This document shows, piece after piece, positions 9,416 to 18,607 of a stretch of DNA of 64,000 nt (position 1 is its first letter; every line of letters starts with the position of its first letter). The position numbers and the translations under genes are program-made. The DNA comes from Veillonella parvula (GTDB lineage: Bacteria > Bacillota > Negativicutes > Veillonellales > Veillonellaceae), in NCBI RefSeq assembly GCF_902810435.1, contig NZ_LR778174.1, positions 2,030,501-2,094,500 of the forward strand. The letters are read 5' to 3'. The notes under the pieces were generated by a model. It was not told the DNA's origin. It saw only the letters and a program-made list of their open reading frames with translations, and made no database searches.

Positions 9416-9470
9416 CTCAACAACGAAGTTAAGCACTTTTGTAGCCTTTCGCTATAATAAATCAATAAAC
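9416..9470 (-). promoter_or_regulatory. Short CRISPR leader with second anti-repeat-like element
   Basis: Only 55 bp separate the first repeat from the tracrRNA terminator. On the minus strand the leader ends in TTGTTGAG, matching the TTGAG-type leader-anchoring end of type II-A leaders. Positions 9433-9463 hold a degenerate inverted copy of the repeat (plus strand GTAGCCTTTCGCTATAATAA), sharing CCTTTCGCTAT with the true tracrRNA anti-repeat. In a minus-strand transcript it could pair in cis with the first repeat. The plus strand of this element also reads TATAAT at 9453-9458. No good -35 is visible for a leader promoter on the minus strand. Confidence 0.6.
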
Positions 9471-9643
9471 AAAAAGAGCACAGATCATAAGACCCGTGCT
9501 CAAAATTTCACACAAAAAACATTAGTAATATGTACTACTAACTCAATTTACATATACTATTGTTAATAACTACTTAAAAGTAGTGATTTCGACATAAAGT
9601 CTTATTTTAGTAGATTCTGTAACCTTTCGCTATGGTAAAATCT
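9471..9643 (-). ncRNA. tracrRNA
   Basis: The minus strand carries an anti-repeat at 9605-9641: CATAGCGAAAGG, then TTACAGAATCTACTAAAA. It pairs with the array repeat across both halves and leaves an internal bulge (CT opposite AATC). It is followed by the nexus hairpin GAC-TTTAT-GTC (9591-9601), a second hairpin at 9569-9584 (ACTACTT/AAGTAGT) and two terminator candidates. The first is a 6-bp stem TTAGTA/TACTAA with T6 at about 9516-9543; the second is the stronger GAGCAC/GTGCTC stem (9476-9501) with T5. The RNA would thus be about 125 or 173 nt. The order matches the S. aureus-type tracrRNA. The 5' end follows a near-perfect promoter. Confidence 0.92.
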
Positions 9644-9649
9644 AATTAC

Positions 9650-9678
9650 ATAATATATCAGCATTACTTATATGTCAA
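9650..9678 (-). promoter_or_regulatory. tracrRNA promoter
   Basis: On the minus strand a perfect TTGACA (9673-9678) is separated by 17 bp from TATTAT (9650-9655). This puts the start near 9643, just before the anti-repeat, so only a short-form tracrRNA is expected from it. Confidence 0.9.
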
Positions 9679-9784
9679 GCTTTTCTAATTTTTATTCATC
9701 AATCAGTTTTAATTTTTACTAAATAACCATAATTACTCAACTATTATCTTGATAGAAAGATAGTTTTAATATGATTAAAATAGG

Positions 9785-9811
9785 AAAAGGACACAATAAA
9801 TTGTGTCCTTT
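9785..9811 (-). terminator. Terminator of the tRNA-Arg / single-guide transcript
   Basis: On the minus strand AAAGGACACAAT pairs with ATTGTGTCCTTT and is followed by T residues at 9785-9788. It closes the tRNA-guide transcription unit and stands where the 3' terminal hairpin of a Cas9 scaffold belongs. Confidence 0.85.
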
Positions 9812-9881
9812 GATTTCGGCATAAGGCCCTACCTTAATAGATTCTCACGAGTATTAAGGCGAAACTGCAGCTCTATCCTTC
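9785..9881 (-). ncRNA. Natural single-guide RNA candidate, fused to tRNA-Arg
   Basis: Immediately after the encoded CCA of tRNA-Arg come 21 nt (9881-9861), a length typical of a compact-Cas9 guide, then a Cas9 scaffold in one strand. It consists of G plus CCTTAATA (9852-9859), bulge CT, C-GTGA-G (a GNRA tetraloop, 9845-9848), bulge AATC (9840-9843), TATTAAGG (9832-9839), the nexus GGC-CTTAT-GCC (9818-9828), GAAATCA, and a 12-bp terminator stem. The crRNA:tracrRNA duplex made from the array repeat and the tracrRNA has the same 8-bp stem (TTTTAGTA/TACTAAAA), the same CT/AATC bulge, a nexus GAC-TTTAT-GTC and the same GAAATCA. Three stem pairs and one nexus pair differ, and each change is matched on the partner strand. 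This supports selection for the Cas9-binding shape in cis. Natural single guides are known (the long tracrRNA of S. pyogenes), but not, to my knowledge, in a tRNA-linked form. A decayed second tracrRNA is the main alternative. Confidence 0.75.
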
Positions 9882-9958
9882 TGGTGCGCCTAGAGGGAAT
9901 CGAACCCCCAACCTACAGTTTAGGAAACTGACGCTCTCTCCGGTTGAGCTATAGACGC
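9882..9958 (-). tRNA. tRNA-Arg (anticodon CCU)
   Basis: A complete cloverleaf on the minus strand. The acceptor is GCGTCTA/TAGGCGC with discriminator A and encoded CCA (9882-9884). The D-arm is GCTC/GAGC, and the anticodon loop TTCCTAA gives CCT between T33 and A37. The T-arm contains GGTTCGATTCC. The anticodon stem has a T-T mismatch at 27-43. The CCA is followed directly by the guide-like 21 nt, so maturation of the tRNA 3' end would define the 5' end of the downstream RNA. Confidence 0.96.
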
Positions 9959-9969
9959 ATGTATACTTT

Positions 9970-9999
9970 ATTATATCGTTTTTAATAAAGTATACGCAA
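9970..9999 (-). promoter_or_regulatory. Promoter of the tRNA-Arg / single-guide unit
   Basis: On the minus strand TTGCGT (9994-9999) lies 18 bp before TATAAT (9970-9975), with the predicted start a few bases ahead of the tRNA 5' end at 9958. The -10 sits within an inverted repeat (GTATACTTTATTA... TAATAAAGTATAC) between the phosphatase stop and the tRNA. Confidence 0.65.
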
Positions 10000-10006
10000 G
10001 GCGTCC

Positions 10007-11014
10007 TTATTGTTGTAGGTATTGGTTATTCACTTGTTTTTGTTCTTCTGGGCTTAGGTTTTGATAGCCTTTCGCTAAAGAACTTACCCAGGATCCATAG
10101 GCAGGGTTTGGGAATACGACAAAGGTAGTACCAAAGTCCTCTTTATGAGCATCGATGATGGCATTTCTTTCAGCTAAGGTCTTACCTTTTGTGCCAATAG
10201 GGAAATCACCAGCGTTATCACCCATGTATACAACCACATAATATTTTTTAGCAATCATATCAAAGCGAGGTTGTTTATCAGAGTCTTTTTCGAATAGTAG
10301 TACATGGTCTTTATCGACAGATGGGAATCCTAGTTCTTTAAAATTCTGTATCGTTACGTCAAGGTTTACAGGTGCGTAGCGGTTGGAAACATAGAAGATT
10401 TCTACCCCTTGTTTATGAACTTCATTTAGGAATTCAACGGCTCCAGGCATGGCTTGTGATTTTCCTTGATGCACGGCTTGACGCCACCAGGGAGCATCAA
10501 AACGGCCATTGCCGTTTGCTATACTTTCACCCATCAACTTGGTATTGTCCACTACTGTTTCATCCGCATCAAGAACGATAGCTAAAGGTTTTCTTTGATG
10601 AGATGGATCAGTAACGGCCATCTTAACGGCATTTATTGCCACATTGTACCCTTGATACACCAATGCTCTGTACTCCGCAGAGGTGCGCATCCATAGCAAG
10701 CCCATCGTTTCTGTGTCGGCTTGGTACTGTTGTTTTTGTTTGAGGGCTTCCTGTGCTGCTACATCATTAGTTACTACATTATTAGCTACTGCATTATTAG
10801 TTACTGTATGATTTGCTGTAGCACTAACTTTATCATTCTTATCTGCTGTAACAGTAACAGGCTGAGCTGCTTGGGCTTGCATTACAATAGCTGCGGGAAC
10901 AGAGTTATTTGCTTTCACCATCGCTAGAGAATTCGCCTGTACTACAGATCCAACACAAAGGCTTCCTCCCATGCAAGCTACCACCACATACCATGCCAAA
11001 CTACTAGATTTCAT
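10007..11014 (-). CDS. Secreted acid phosphatase, lipoprotein e(P4)/class C type (335 aa)
   Basis: HAD-superfamily phosphatase. The nucleophile motif is D149-A-D-E-T (IVLDADETVVDN), followed by the NxxxW-type region DAPWWRQAV, a VSNR motif and the C-terminal GDNAGDF acid pair, in the order of the e(P4)/5'-nucleotidase family. The N-terminus MKSSSLAWYVVVACMGG...VQANS is a signal peptide. I see no convincing lipobox, so it may be soluble periplasmic or anchored by the uncleaved helix. Residues about 50-90 are a low-complexity Asn/Val/Thr linker. It hydrolyses phosphomonoesters outside the cytoplasm. It starts behind GGAGG and is a single gene. Confidence 0.9.
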   Translation of the reverse strand: MKSSSLAWYVVVACMGGSLCVGSVVQANSLAMVKANNSVPAAIVMQAQAAQPVTVTADKNDKVSATANHTVTNNAVANNVVTNDVAAQEALKQKQQYQADTETMGLLWMRTSAEYRALVYQGYNVAINAVKMAVTDPSHQRKPLAIVLDADETVVDNTKLMGESIANGNGRFDAPWWRQAVHQGKSQAMPGAVEFLNEVHKQGVEIFYVSNRYAPVNLDVTIQNFKELGFPSVDKDHVLLFEKDSDKQPRFDMIAKKYYVVVYMGDNAGDFPIGTKGKTLAERNAIIDAHKEDFGTTFVVFPNPAYGSWVSSLAKGYQNLSPEEQKQVNNQYLQQ

Positions 11015-11120
11015 AACTGCCTCCTATTCACATGTAACATTTCGTGCAAATTCAACACATCATATATTTCTACATAGTTATACTAAAATCCTTTTAAAAT
11101 TTGTATATTTTTAACACAAC

Positions 11121-11187
11121 AAAAGGACCCTTGCTACACATCATTGATGACTCTTAATTTAGATGTGCTTAGCAAAGGCCCTTTAAA
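11121..11187 (-). terminator. Terminator downstream of catalase
   Basis: On the minus strand the arms AAAGGGCCTTTGCTA and TAGCAAGGGTCCTTTT enclose an AT-rich loop and end in a T run. It lies about 190 bp after the catalase stop. The 11015-11373 gap otherwise holds only the phosphatase upstream region. Confidence 0.7.
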
Positions 11188-11373
11188 GGATTTTATTTGT
11201 TTTTGTTTATAAGATAATTGGTATCAGTGTATAAAAATTTTGTGTGAATTTAGATTTTTATAGATTAGTATTTTGTATAAATGTGAAAGTGTTATTAGTT
11301 AAGAAAGTTCTTTTCAATCGTTAGTATTGTTTAGATAAACTATTTTAATGTTGTTTAAATAGTATCATTAATC

Positions 11374-12837
11374 TTATTTTACATCGCTAAAATCGATGTT
11401 CATGCCCAAGGCTTTAGCAACGCCTTCACCATAAGCGGGATCACATTGATAGCAATGTTTTGCATGACGTTCTTTGATAAAATCAGGTACGCCATTCATA
11501 GCCGCTGCGGTGTTATCAAATAAAACTTGTTGTTGTTCAGGGCTCATGAGGCGGAACAATTTACCTGGTTGTGTAAAGAAGTCAGAGTCGTCTTCATAGA
11601 AGTCATATTGGTAGGCTGGGCCAGATACGTCGAGAGGAGGATTTTTGAATTCCGGTTGTTCAGCCCATTCACCAAAGCTATTTGGTGCGTACCCAATTGT
11701 TGACCCATGGTTTCCATCTATACGACCTTGACCATCGCGATGATAGATATTTACAGGGCATTTAGCGGCATTAACAGGGATTTGATAATAATTTGCCCCT
11801 AGACGATAGCGTTGCGCATCGGCATAGGAGAACAAACGACCTTGAAGCATTCTATCAGGAGAGAAAGATACGCCTGGAATGATAGTTGTTGGTGCAAATG
11901 CAGCCTGTTCTACATCTTGGAAATAGTTTTCTGGATTCCGATTAAGTTCCATCACACCGACTTCAATCAATGGGAATTCGTCATGATACCATACTTTTGT
12001 TAAATCGAATGGATTGTATGGCATATTGTTAGCTTGTTCTTCCGTCATCACTTGGATGCATAATTTCCATTTCGGGAAATCACCTCTTTCAATAGCCTCA
12101 AAGAGGTCACGTTGGTGACTTTCACGGTCACTAGCTACCACATTAGCCGCCTCAGCATCGGAAAGATTTTCAATCGGTTGTTGGCAAACCCAATGGAATT
12201 TAACCCATACGCGCTCATCGTTTTCGTTAATAAGGCTGTATGTATGACTACCGAAACCATGCATTGTGCGATAGGATTTAGGAATACCACGATCACTCAT
12301 AACGATTGTTACTTGGTGGATTGCTTCTGGTAAACTAGTCCAGAAATCCCAGTTTGCTGTCGCATCGCGAAGATTTGTTTTCGGATTACGTTTTACAGCA
12401 CGGTTCAAGTCAGGGAATTGCAATGGATCGCGGATAAAGAATACAGGTGTATTGTTACCTACGAGGTCCCAGTTCCCTTCTTCCGTATAGAACTTTACGG
12501 CAAAGCCACGAATATCGCGCTCTGCATCGGCTGCACCGCGTTCACCGGCAACTGTAGAGAAACGCACGAATAATGGCGTTTGCTTGCCCACTTCAGAGAA
12601 AATTTTTGCTTTCGTATATTTTGTAATGTCATTGGTTACTGTGAAAGTACCAAATGCACCGGATCCTTTAGCATGCATACGGCGTTCAGGAATCACTTCG
12701 CGCTCAAAATGAGCTAATTTCTCCATGAGCCAAACATCTTGCATCAATACAGGACCACGTTTACCTGCTGTAGCAGAATTGCGATTATCTGGTACGGGAG
12801 CACCAAAGGCTGTTGTTAGTTTCTTTTCATTATTCAT
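11374..12837 (-). CDS. katA: Heme catalase, clade 3 type (487 aa)
   Basis: Dismutates hydrogen peroxide in the cytoplasm. The distal His is H55 in [12 protein letters not shown], the distal Asn N128 in [10 protein letters not shown], and the proximal heme-ligand Tyr Y338 in [14 protein letters not shown]. The length is that of small-subunit monofunctional catalases, and no signal peptide is present. The start at 12837 follows AGGAG. A Fur/PerR-like palindrome lies about 95 bp upstream, which fits peroxide- or iron-dependent control. Catalase is patchily distributed in this group of anaerobes, so it may be a gain or a retained trait. Confidence 0.96.
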   Translation of the reverse strand: MNNEKKLTTAFGAPVPDNRNSATAGKRGPVLMQDVWLMEKLAHFEREVIPERRMHAKGSGAFGTFTVTNDITKYTKAKIFSEVGKQTPLFVRFSTVAGERGAADAERDIRGFAVKFYTEEGNWDLVGNNTPVFFIRDPLQFPDLNRAVKRNPKTNLRDATANWDFWTSLPEAIHQVTIVMSDRGIPKSYRTMHGFGSHTYSLINENDERVWVKFHWVCQQPIENLSDAEAANVVASDRESHQRDLFEAIERGDFPKWKLCIQVMTEEQANNMPYNPFDLTKVWYHDEFPLIEVGVMELNRNPENYFQDVEQAAFAPTTIIPGVSFSPDRMLQGRLFSYADAQRYRLGANYYQIPVNAAKCPVNIYHRDGQGRIDGNHGSTIGYAPNSFGEWAEQPEFKNPPLDVSGPAYQYDFYEDDSDFFTQPGKLFRLMSPEQQQVLFDNTAAAMNGVPDFIKERHAKHCYQCDPAYGEGVAKALGMNIDFSDVK

Positions 12838-12931
12838 GTTACAAACTCCTACTTAGAGATCCAAATGAAAGTAATTTACTTTACATAATTTTTTAGATTA
12901 TACATCTCAATTAAGATAAATATTATTAACG

Positions 12932-12944
12932 GATAATTATTATC
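12932..12944. promoter_or_regulatory. Fur/PerR-like operator upstream of catalase
   Basis: The perfect 6-1-6 palindrome GATAAT-T-ATTATC matches the core of Fur/PerR boxes (consensus type GATAATnATTATC / TTATAATnATTATAA). It sits about 95 bp upstream of the catalase start in an AT-rich region. Catalase is the standard PerR target in Firmicutes. Confidence 0.6.
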
Positions 12945-13100
12945 CATTAATCTATAATTAGAATAACACAAATTTTTTAACATAACAACCCTAAACCTTT
13001 ATAAATCTTGTATACACGATATCATTTACAAAAGCCCAAATGAGAATTATGGCATTATATATTTAAATGCTAGCTAAATCTTTCTACCAAAATAAGCAAA

Positions 13101-13143
13101 AAAACACCTTGTTTCTACTAAGTCGTAGATCACAAGGTGTTTT
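13101..13143 (-). terminator. Terminator of the small gene at 13152
   Basis: On the minus strand AAAACACCTTGT pairs with ACAAGGTGTTTT around a loop of about 19 nt, followed by a TTTTTTGC run. It starts 8 bp after the stop codon. Confidence 0.85.
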
Positions 13144-13151
13144 CATTCAAT

Positions 13152-13436
13152 TTATGCTGGACGACTCCAGTCGACTTGTACGTCGATAGCTTCCCACATA
13201 CGTGTCAAAGCTAATTTAAAGTTATCCAAAGATTCCAATGGTTTTACGTTCAACCGTTCATACGTATCAAGACCTGTAGCATGTTCGATAGCATGTTCAT
13301 TATTCAAGTAAGCGATTACCTTATCAACCCACTCTTGTTCAGGTAAATCTACGGACACTGTTTTTGTTTCTGTGTCATAGGACAAGAAACCATTGCTGTT
13401 TATGCCATAATGGATGGCCACACGAAATAAACTCAT
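13152..13436 (-). CDS. Hypothetical small soluble protein (94 aa)
   Basis: The start at 13436 (MSLFRVAIHYG) is preceded by AGAGAGG; an upstream in-frame ATG would add 14 residues but has no ribosome binding site. The protein is soluble, with a beta-rich N-terminal half and a helical C-terminus ending WSRPA. I recognise no family. It is monocistronic, with its own terminator. Confidence 0.7.
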   Translation of the reverse strand: MSLFRVAIHYGINSNGFLSYDTETKTVSVDLPEQEWVDKVIAYLNNEHAIEHATGLDTYERLNVKPLESLDNFKLALTRMWEAIDVQVDWSRPA

Positions 13437-13524
13437 ATCTATACCTCTCTTGCGGTAATTTATTAACACTACACCCATATTGTAACATGAACAATTATAT
13501 TAGTGAAAGTATTCAATATAAACT

Positions 13525-14913
13525 TTATAAGTCCTTTTTGACGATCTTTTTAGGTTCTTCAATAGATGCCTCTGCATCCACGGCCGCTTTCAACTCTGAC
13601 CGTTTCCTACGTATTCCATTGTCTCCGTGAAAGCGCTGCCATAATGCACCACTCATAACAGCAGTCTCACCAAATTTAGACTCTAACGAATCTAACACGC
13701 TAGCAAGCTTATCCTCTGTTTCATCCTGTGGGGAATCAAAGAGACTATCCTGCATAGGAACCTCCTCATCGAGACCACTCACAGTGAGACCTAATAGTCG
13801 TATAGGGCCAGGCGGATCCATACAGGTAATCCCTTTAGAACTACTACATTTAAAATTCGTAGAATTTACCTTTGTAGTGGCCCCTAACGGTTCCGTATCT
13901 TTCTTAGACTCTTTAGGCCGCTTACTCGTCTTATCCTGCATCAATTTATTCCACAGAATCAATGCTGTTTCAAAAAATACATATTCCTGGTCTGATGGTA
14001 TATCTAGCCGCTTCTGCCGTGATACGGTGGTAAAATCATCATACCGAACCTTGATAGATACAGTATGTCCATGAAGGTTACGCCTCCGAAGCCGTTTCGA
14101 TAGACGGTTTGCAAAATACCTAAATTCTAATTCAATAGCACGACCCTCTGTGAGGTCTTCTTCGTAGGTTTCCTCCGCTCCAATCGATTGTATCTTGCGA
14201 TCTGTTTCAACAGGTCTATCGTCGATACCATTCGCCAGTTCCCATATGCGTTTTGCCTGATTCCCCACGAGAGGAATTAAACTACTTTCATCAGGCAAAG
14301 ACTGAATATGACGCATCAGGTGAAAGCCACCGGCTTTCAAAATTTTCTCTGTCCGAGGACCAACACCCCAAATACGTTTAATCGGCAAAGGCGCCAGCAC
14401 CTCTTTTTCACGACCGTATGGGATGACTACAAGACCATCAGGTTTATCTAAATCAGAGGCCAATTTAGCAAGAAATTTATTGGGTGCTAAGCCTGCAGAA
14501 ATAATAAGTCCTGTTTTCTCGAATACACGATCTTTAATGGCTCGCCCTAGCGCTTTAGGGCCACTATACATGGTAGACATGCCACTCACTTCAAGAAAAG
14601 CTTCATCAATAGATAGAGGCTCAATGTAAGGGGTAAATTCGTTCATAATGGAAAAAATTTGGTTCGACACCTCTTTATAGCGATCCATTCGAGGATATAC
14701 ATAGATCCCATCAGGACAGAGTTTCTTAGCCCTCGAGATTGGCATCGCAGAGTGAACACCAAATTTTCGGGCCTCATAGGAACAGGTAGCTACGACACCA
14801 CGTGAAGAAAGACCACCCACGATTACGGGGTGGCCTTTATACTCTGGATGATCCAGTTGTTCTATGGACGCGAAGAATGCATCCATATCAACATGCATAA
14901 TCCAACGTCTCAT
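13525..14913 (-). CDS. dinB: DNA polymerase IV, Y-family (462 aa)
   Basis: Translesion polymerase. Motif HVDMDAFFASIEQ carries the first catalytic Asp pair, SIDEAFLEVS the second acidic pair, followed by the helix-hairpin-helix region IWGVGPRTEKIL and the little finger. The C-terminus is extended: an insertion rich in Lys/Ser at about 335-370 and a tail beyond the little finger make it about 100 residues longer than E. coli DinB. It starts 2 bp after the ArsR-type regulator stop, so the two are one operon. A beta-clamp peptide such as QDSLF is visible near residue 395. Confidence 0.95.
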   Translation of the reverse strand: MRRWIMHVDMDAFFASIEQLDHPEYKGHPVIVGGLSSRGVVATCSYEARKFGVHSAMPISRAKKLCPDGIYVYPRMDRYKEVSNQIFSIMNEFTPYIEPLSIDEAFLEVSGMSTMYSGPKALGRAIKDRVFEKTGLIISAGLAPNKFLAKLASDLDKPDGLVVIPYGREKEVLAPLPIKRIWGVGPRTEKILKAGGFHLMRHIQSLPDESSLIPLVGNQAKRIWELANGIDDRPVETDRKIQSIGAEETYEEDLTEGRAIELEFRYFANRLSKRLRRRNLHGHTVSIKVRYDDFTTVSRQKRLDIPSDQEYVFFETALILWNKLMQDKTSKRPKESKKDTEPLGATTKVNSTNFKCSSSKGITCMDPPGPIRLLGLTVSGLDEEVPMQDSLFDSPQDETEDKLASVLDSLESKFGETAVMSGALWQRFHGDNGIRRKRSELKAAVDAEASIEEPKKIVKKDL

Positions 14914-14915
14914 TG

Positions 14916-15260
14916 TTACGCTTCTTTTTCGTGCTCAGAAATGCGGCAGTATTTAATTTGCGCGCAAATGCACTCATCTTTAGTTTTGTATAATTGAGGG
15001 AGAATATCTAAAATATCCGCAAATGTAGCTTCATTAATGGAGTAACGCGTCCATAAACCATTACGTTGAGAGTTAACTACACCTGCATCAATTAAGATTT
15101 TCATGTGGTAACTCAACGTAGATTGAGACAAATTGAAGCTCGCTAAAATATCGGCTGCACATAATTCATTGCAAGACAACATATCGATGATGTGTAATCT
15201 TGTTTCATCGCTTAATGCCTTAAAAATCGTCGCTAAACGTTCGTAAGAAACTTCAACCAT
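14916..15260 (-). CDS. ArsR-family transcriptional regulator (114 aa)
   Basis: Winged-helix regulator. FKALSDETRLHIIDML is the standard ArsR N-terminal helix, ELCAADILASFNLSQSTLSYHMKIL the HTH. Cys30/Cys33 in the ELC segment and Cys residues near the C-terminus (ECICAQIKYC) could bind metal or sense thiols. It is co-transcribed with dinB, which suggests either autoregulation of a damage-response unit or a chance pairing. The effector is unknown. Confidence 0.9.
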   Translation of the reverse strand: MVEVSYERLATIFKALSDETRLHIIDMLSCNELCAADILASFNLSQSTLSYHMKILIDAGVVNSQRNGLWTRYSINEATFADILDILPQLYKTKDECICAQIKYCRISEHEKEA

Positions 15261-15667
15261 ATCTTTAACTCCTCAGATCCTTATCAAAAAATATCAATCT
15301 ACTTCTTGGTACTATTATATACTATTTCTTAATGTAAATCTATTTTTTTCTTTATATTTGTATCTTAATAATTTATTATGAATACAAAAAAATTATAGAT
15401 AAGTAAATTTTGCCTCATTGTAAACTAATTTAAGCACGTAGCTATTTGTATAAAATGAATATTTTAAACAAATTTTTATTTGATAGATTTATTTGAATAT
15501 ACATTTTTCTGCATATATAATAATTATACTCTATTATTTGTTATATATTTCTCGATATACTCACACTCTAATAACTATAAAGCATACTTCGATATACCGC
15601 ACTACTGTAGCAACCTAAAGGATTAGATATAGAGGATCCACGTTTGTATTCTGCATCCATTCAATAC

Positions 15668-15691
15668 AAAAGACCCCTCTGTGAGGGGTCT
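15668..15691 (-). terminator. purA terminator
   Basis: On the minus strand AGACCCCTC-ACAGAG-GGGTCT is followed by TTTTGT, about 105 bp after the purA stop. The remaining 15261-15660 gap is very AT-rich; I see nothing else in it apart from the arsR upstream region. Confidence 0.85.
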
Positions 15692-15799
15692 AATCTGTAT
15701 AATTCTATAAATCGATTGCATAGCGAAAAATGTTAAAATATATAACACTCTATCAATGCTACCAAATGCAAATTTTCTATTATATCAAATTAGTATAGC

Positions 15800-17167
<1,368 letters not shown>

Positions 17168-17198
17168 TCAATCTTTAGTTTCTTCCCAAACGCATGGG

Positions 17199-18377
17199 CT
17201 ATTTTGGTTCTTTTAACCAAAAACTCATCAATAAGCCTATAACACCTACCGGTATCAAGGTCATCAATGCCGTTTGTACGTCATAGATATCTGCTAGATG
17301 TCCTACATAAGGTGCCACAAGGCCACCTAAGGTAATACCAAGACCTAGCGTAATACCTGATGCAAAGCCTGCATTTTTTGCAAGGTATTTTTGACCTAGT
17401 ACCGTAATTGGTCCGTATTGTGAGAATACACCAAAGGCCATTGGAATCATGGCACCGAAAAAGCCACAGATGTTAGGCACAAAGATAAATACTAAAACAG
17501 AAGGCAAGAAAATCAGATTACCTAAGCGCACAGTTTTAAGAAATCCCAGACGGTCAGATAAGGCCCCGCCCATATAGGTAAGAACGGCACCCATCGCAAA
17601 GTACGCAGTAAGGGCCAAACTAGATGCACTGGCTTCACCTTTAATAACGGTAATATACAAAATAGGAATAAAGATAGCCAATACAGAGAAGAGTATAGAT
17701 CGAGAAGCAATCACAAAAAATAACTTACCGAAGCTCACCCAATCATTTGTACCCGCACTAAGAACCTTAGCACGGCTTTCACGGTTACCAGTATCAGCAG
17801 AATCAGCAATATCAGTATCATCGGTATCAGCTTCACCCTCGCCCATAAAGGCATAGAGATATAGCAATACGCCGAGTAGCGCGATAATCGTAAATACCCA
17901 AAGGAATTGTCCCCCAAAGACATATACACCCCCAGCGAGGAGAGGTCCAAGTGCAAAGCCAGCGCTACCACCGACTGCAAAGCGCCCCATGGCGTTACCG
18001 ATTTCATGAGATTGCGTACGATTTACCAGTAGAGCTGCCTCAGGATGGAATAACGCAGCACCTACCCCGGCCAAGAGCGACAAAGCAAGAATCATTTCGT
18101 AACTCGTAGCCAATGCCATAGCGCTAATCGACACAAGAGTCACCGTAAACCCAACGGGAATAAACCAGGGTACGCGCCACCGATCTGCCACATAGCCCAA
18201 TACGGGCTGTGCCACGGAAGCCACCACGGTATTACAGAAAATGATGGAAGCCGATTGATAATAATTAAGGCCAAAGTTAGCGATAAAAAACGGTATGAGG
18301 GCCGCCAGCGAACCTTGACCAAAGTCATTAATACAGTGAAAAATAGGCGGTCCGTACTTCCGTATAATACGTTTCAT
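17199..18377 (-). CDS. MFS exporter, fosmidomycin-resistance (Fsr)-like (392 aa)
   Basis: Twelve hydrophobic segments with the Fsr-type start FHCINDFGQGSLAALIPFF and the MFS loop GYVADRWRVPW. An Asp/Thr-rich cytoplasmic loop of about 35 residues (GEADTDDTDIADSADTG) separates the two halves. Fsr-type proteins export drugs by proton antiport; the natural substrate cannot be told from sequence. It has its own AGGAGG and lies between purB and purA on the same strand. Confidence 0.85.
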   Translation of the reverse strand: MKRIIRKYGPPIFHCINDFGQGSLAALIPFFIANFGLNYYQSASIIFCNTVVASVAQPVLGYVADRWRVPWFIPVGFTVTLVSISAMALATSYEMILALSLLAGVGAALFHPEAALLVNRTQSHEIGNAMGRFAVGGSAGFALGPLLAGGVYVFGGQFLWVFTIIALLGVLLYLYAFMGEGEADTDDTDIADSADTGNRESRAKVLSAGTNDWVSFGKLFFVIASRSILFSVLAIFIPILYITVIKGEASASSLALTAYFAMGAVLTYMGGALSDRLGFLKTVRLGNLIFLPSVLVFIFVPNICGFFGAMIPMAFGVFSQYGPITVLGQKYLAKNAGFASGITLGLGITLGGLVAPYVGHLADIYDVQTALMTLIPVGVIGLLMSFWLKEPK

Positions 18378-18508
18378 ATAACCTCCTAAAACAAATAGAT
18401 GGTTTCCTAATGTAAGACGAGTATATAAAAGCCTGCTAGAAAACTAATTTATAATTATCTGTTAAAATAATATACTTCTATCTAAAATGGCATATTGCTT
18501 TCAAAACC

Positions 18509-18570
18509 AAAAAGGTAGATATAGCCAACACCTAATGCATGTACCATAGGCTTACTGGTCTATACCTACC
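18509..18570 (-). terminator. purB terminator
   Basis: On the minus strand GGTAGGTATAG pairs with CTATATCTACC around a long loop and is followed by TTTTTGG, 38 bp after the purB stop. Confidence 0.75.
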
Positions 18571-18607
18571 CTAGTCTTTCATATGTTATGTGGGAAGTAC
18601 CCTACAA

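Noticed and set aside
8378-9566. Reading frames of 60-130 residues across the CRISPR array with repeated FYHSEKLQSTKT or CFIIAKNYRVLK blocks
   Set aside because: They are translations of the 36-bp repeat at its 66-bp period (a multiple of three), not proteins.
9785-9860. Reading the single-guide element simply as a second tracrRNA
   Set aside because: The lower stem could pair with the array repeat only with three G-U pairs, whereas the cis pairing is perfect with a GNRA loop; the in-cis reading is better, though not proven.
7854-9880. Search for a local target of the single-guide RNA in the cas9, tracrRNA and leader regions
   Set aside because: No match beyond a few bases to the seed CTGCAGTTTC was seen in the cas promoter regions, so cas autoregulation as in S. 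pyogenes is not supported by this window; only the tRNA resemblance stands out.
15261-15660. Possible small genes in the AT-rich gap upstream of arsR
   Set aside because: No frame with a ribosome binding site and no hairpin other than the purA terminator was seen.
15718-15733. Isolated CATAGCGAAAAAT, identical to 13 nt of the CRISPR repeat
   Set aside because: The rest of the repeat does not match and there is no second copy or spacer nearby; in an AT-rich 64-kb window one such match is not surprising.
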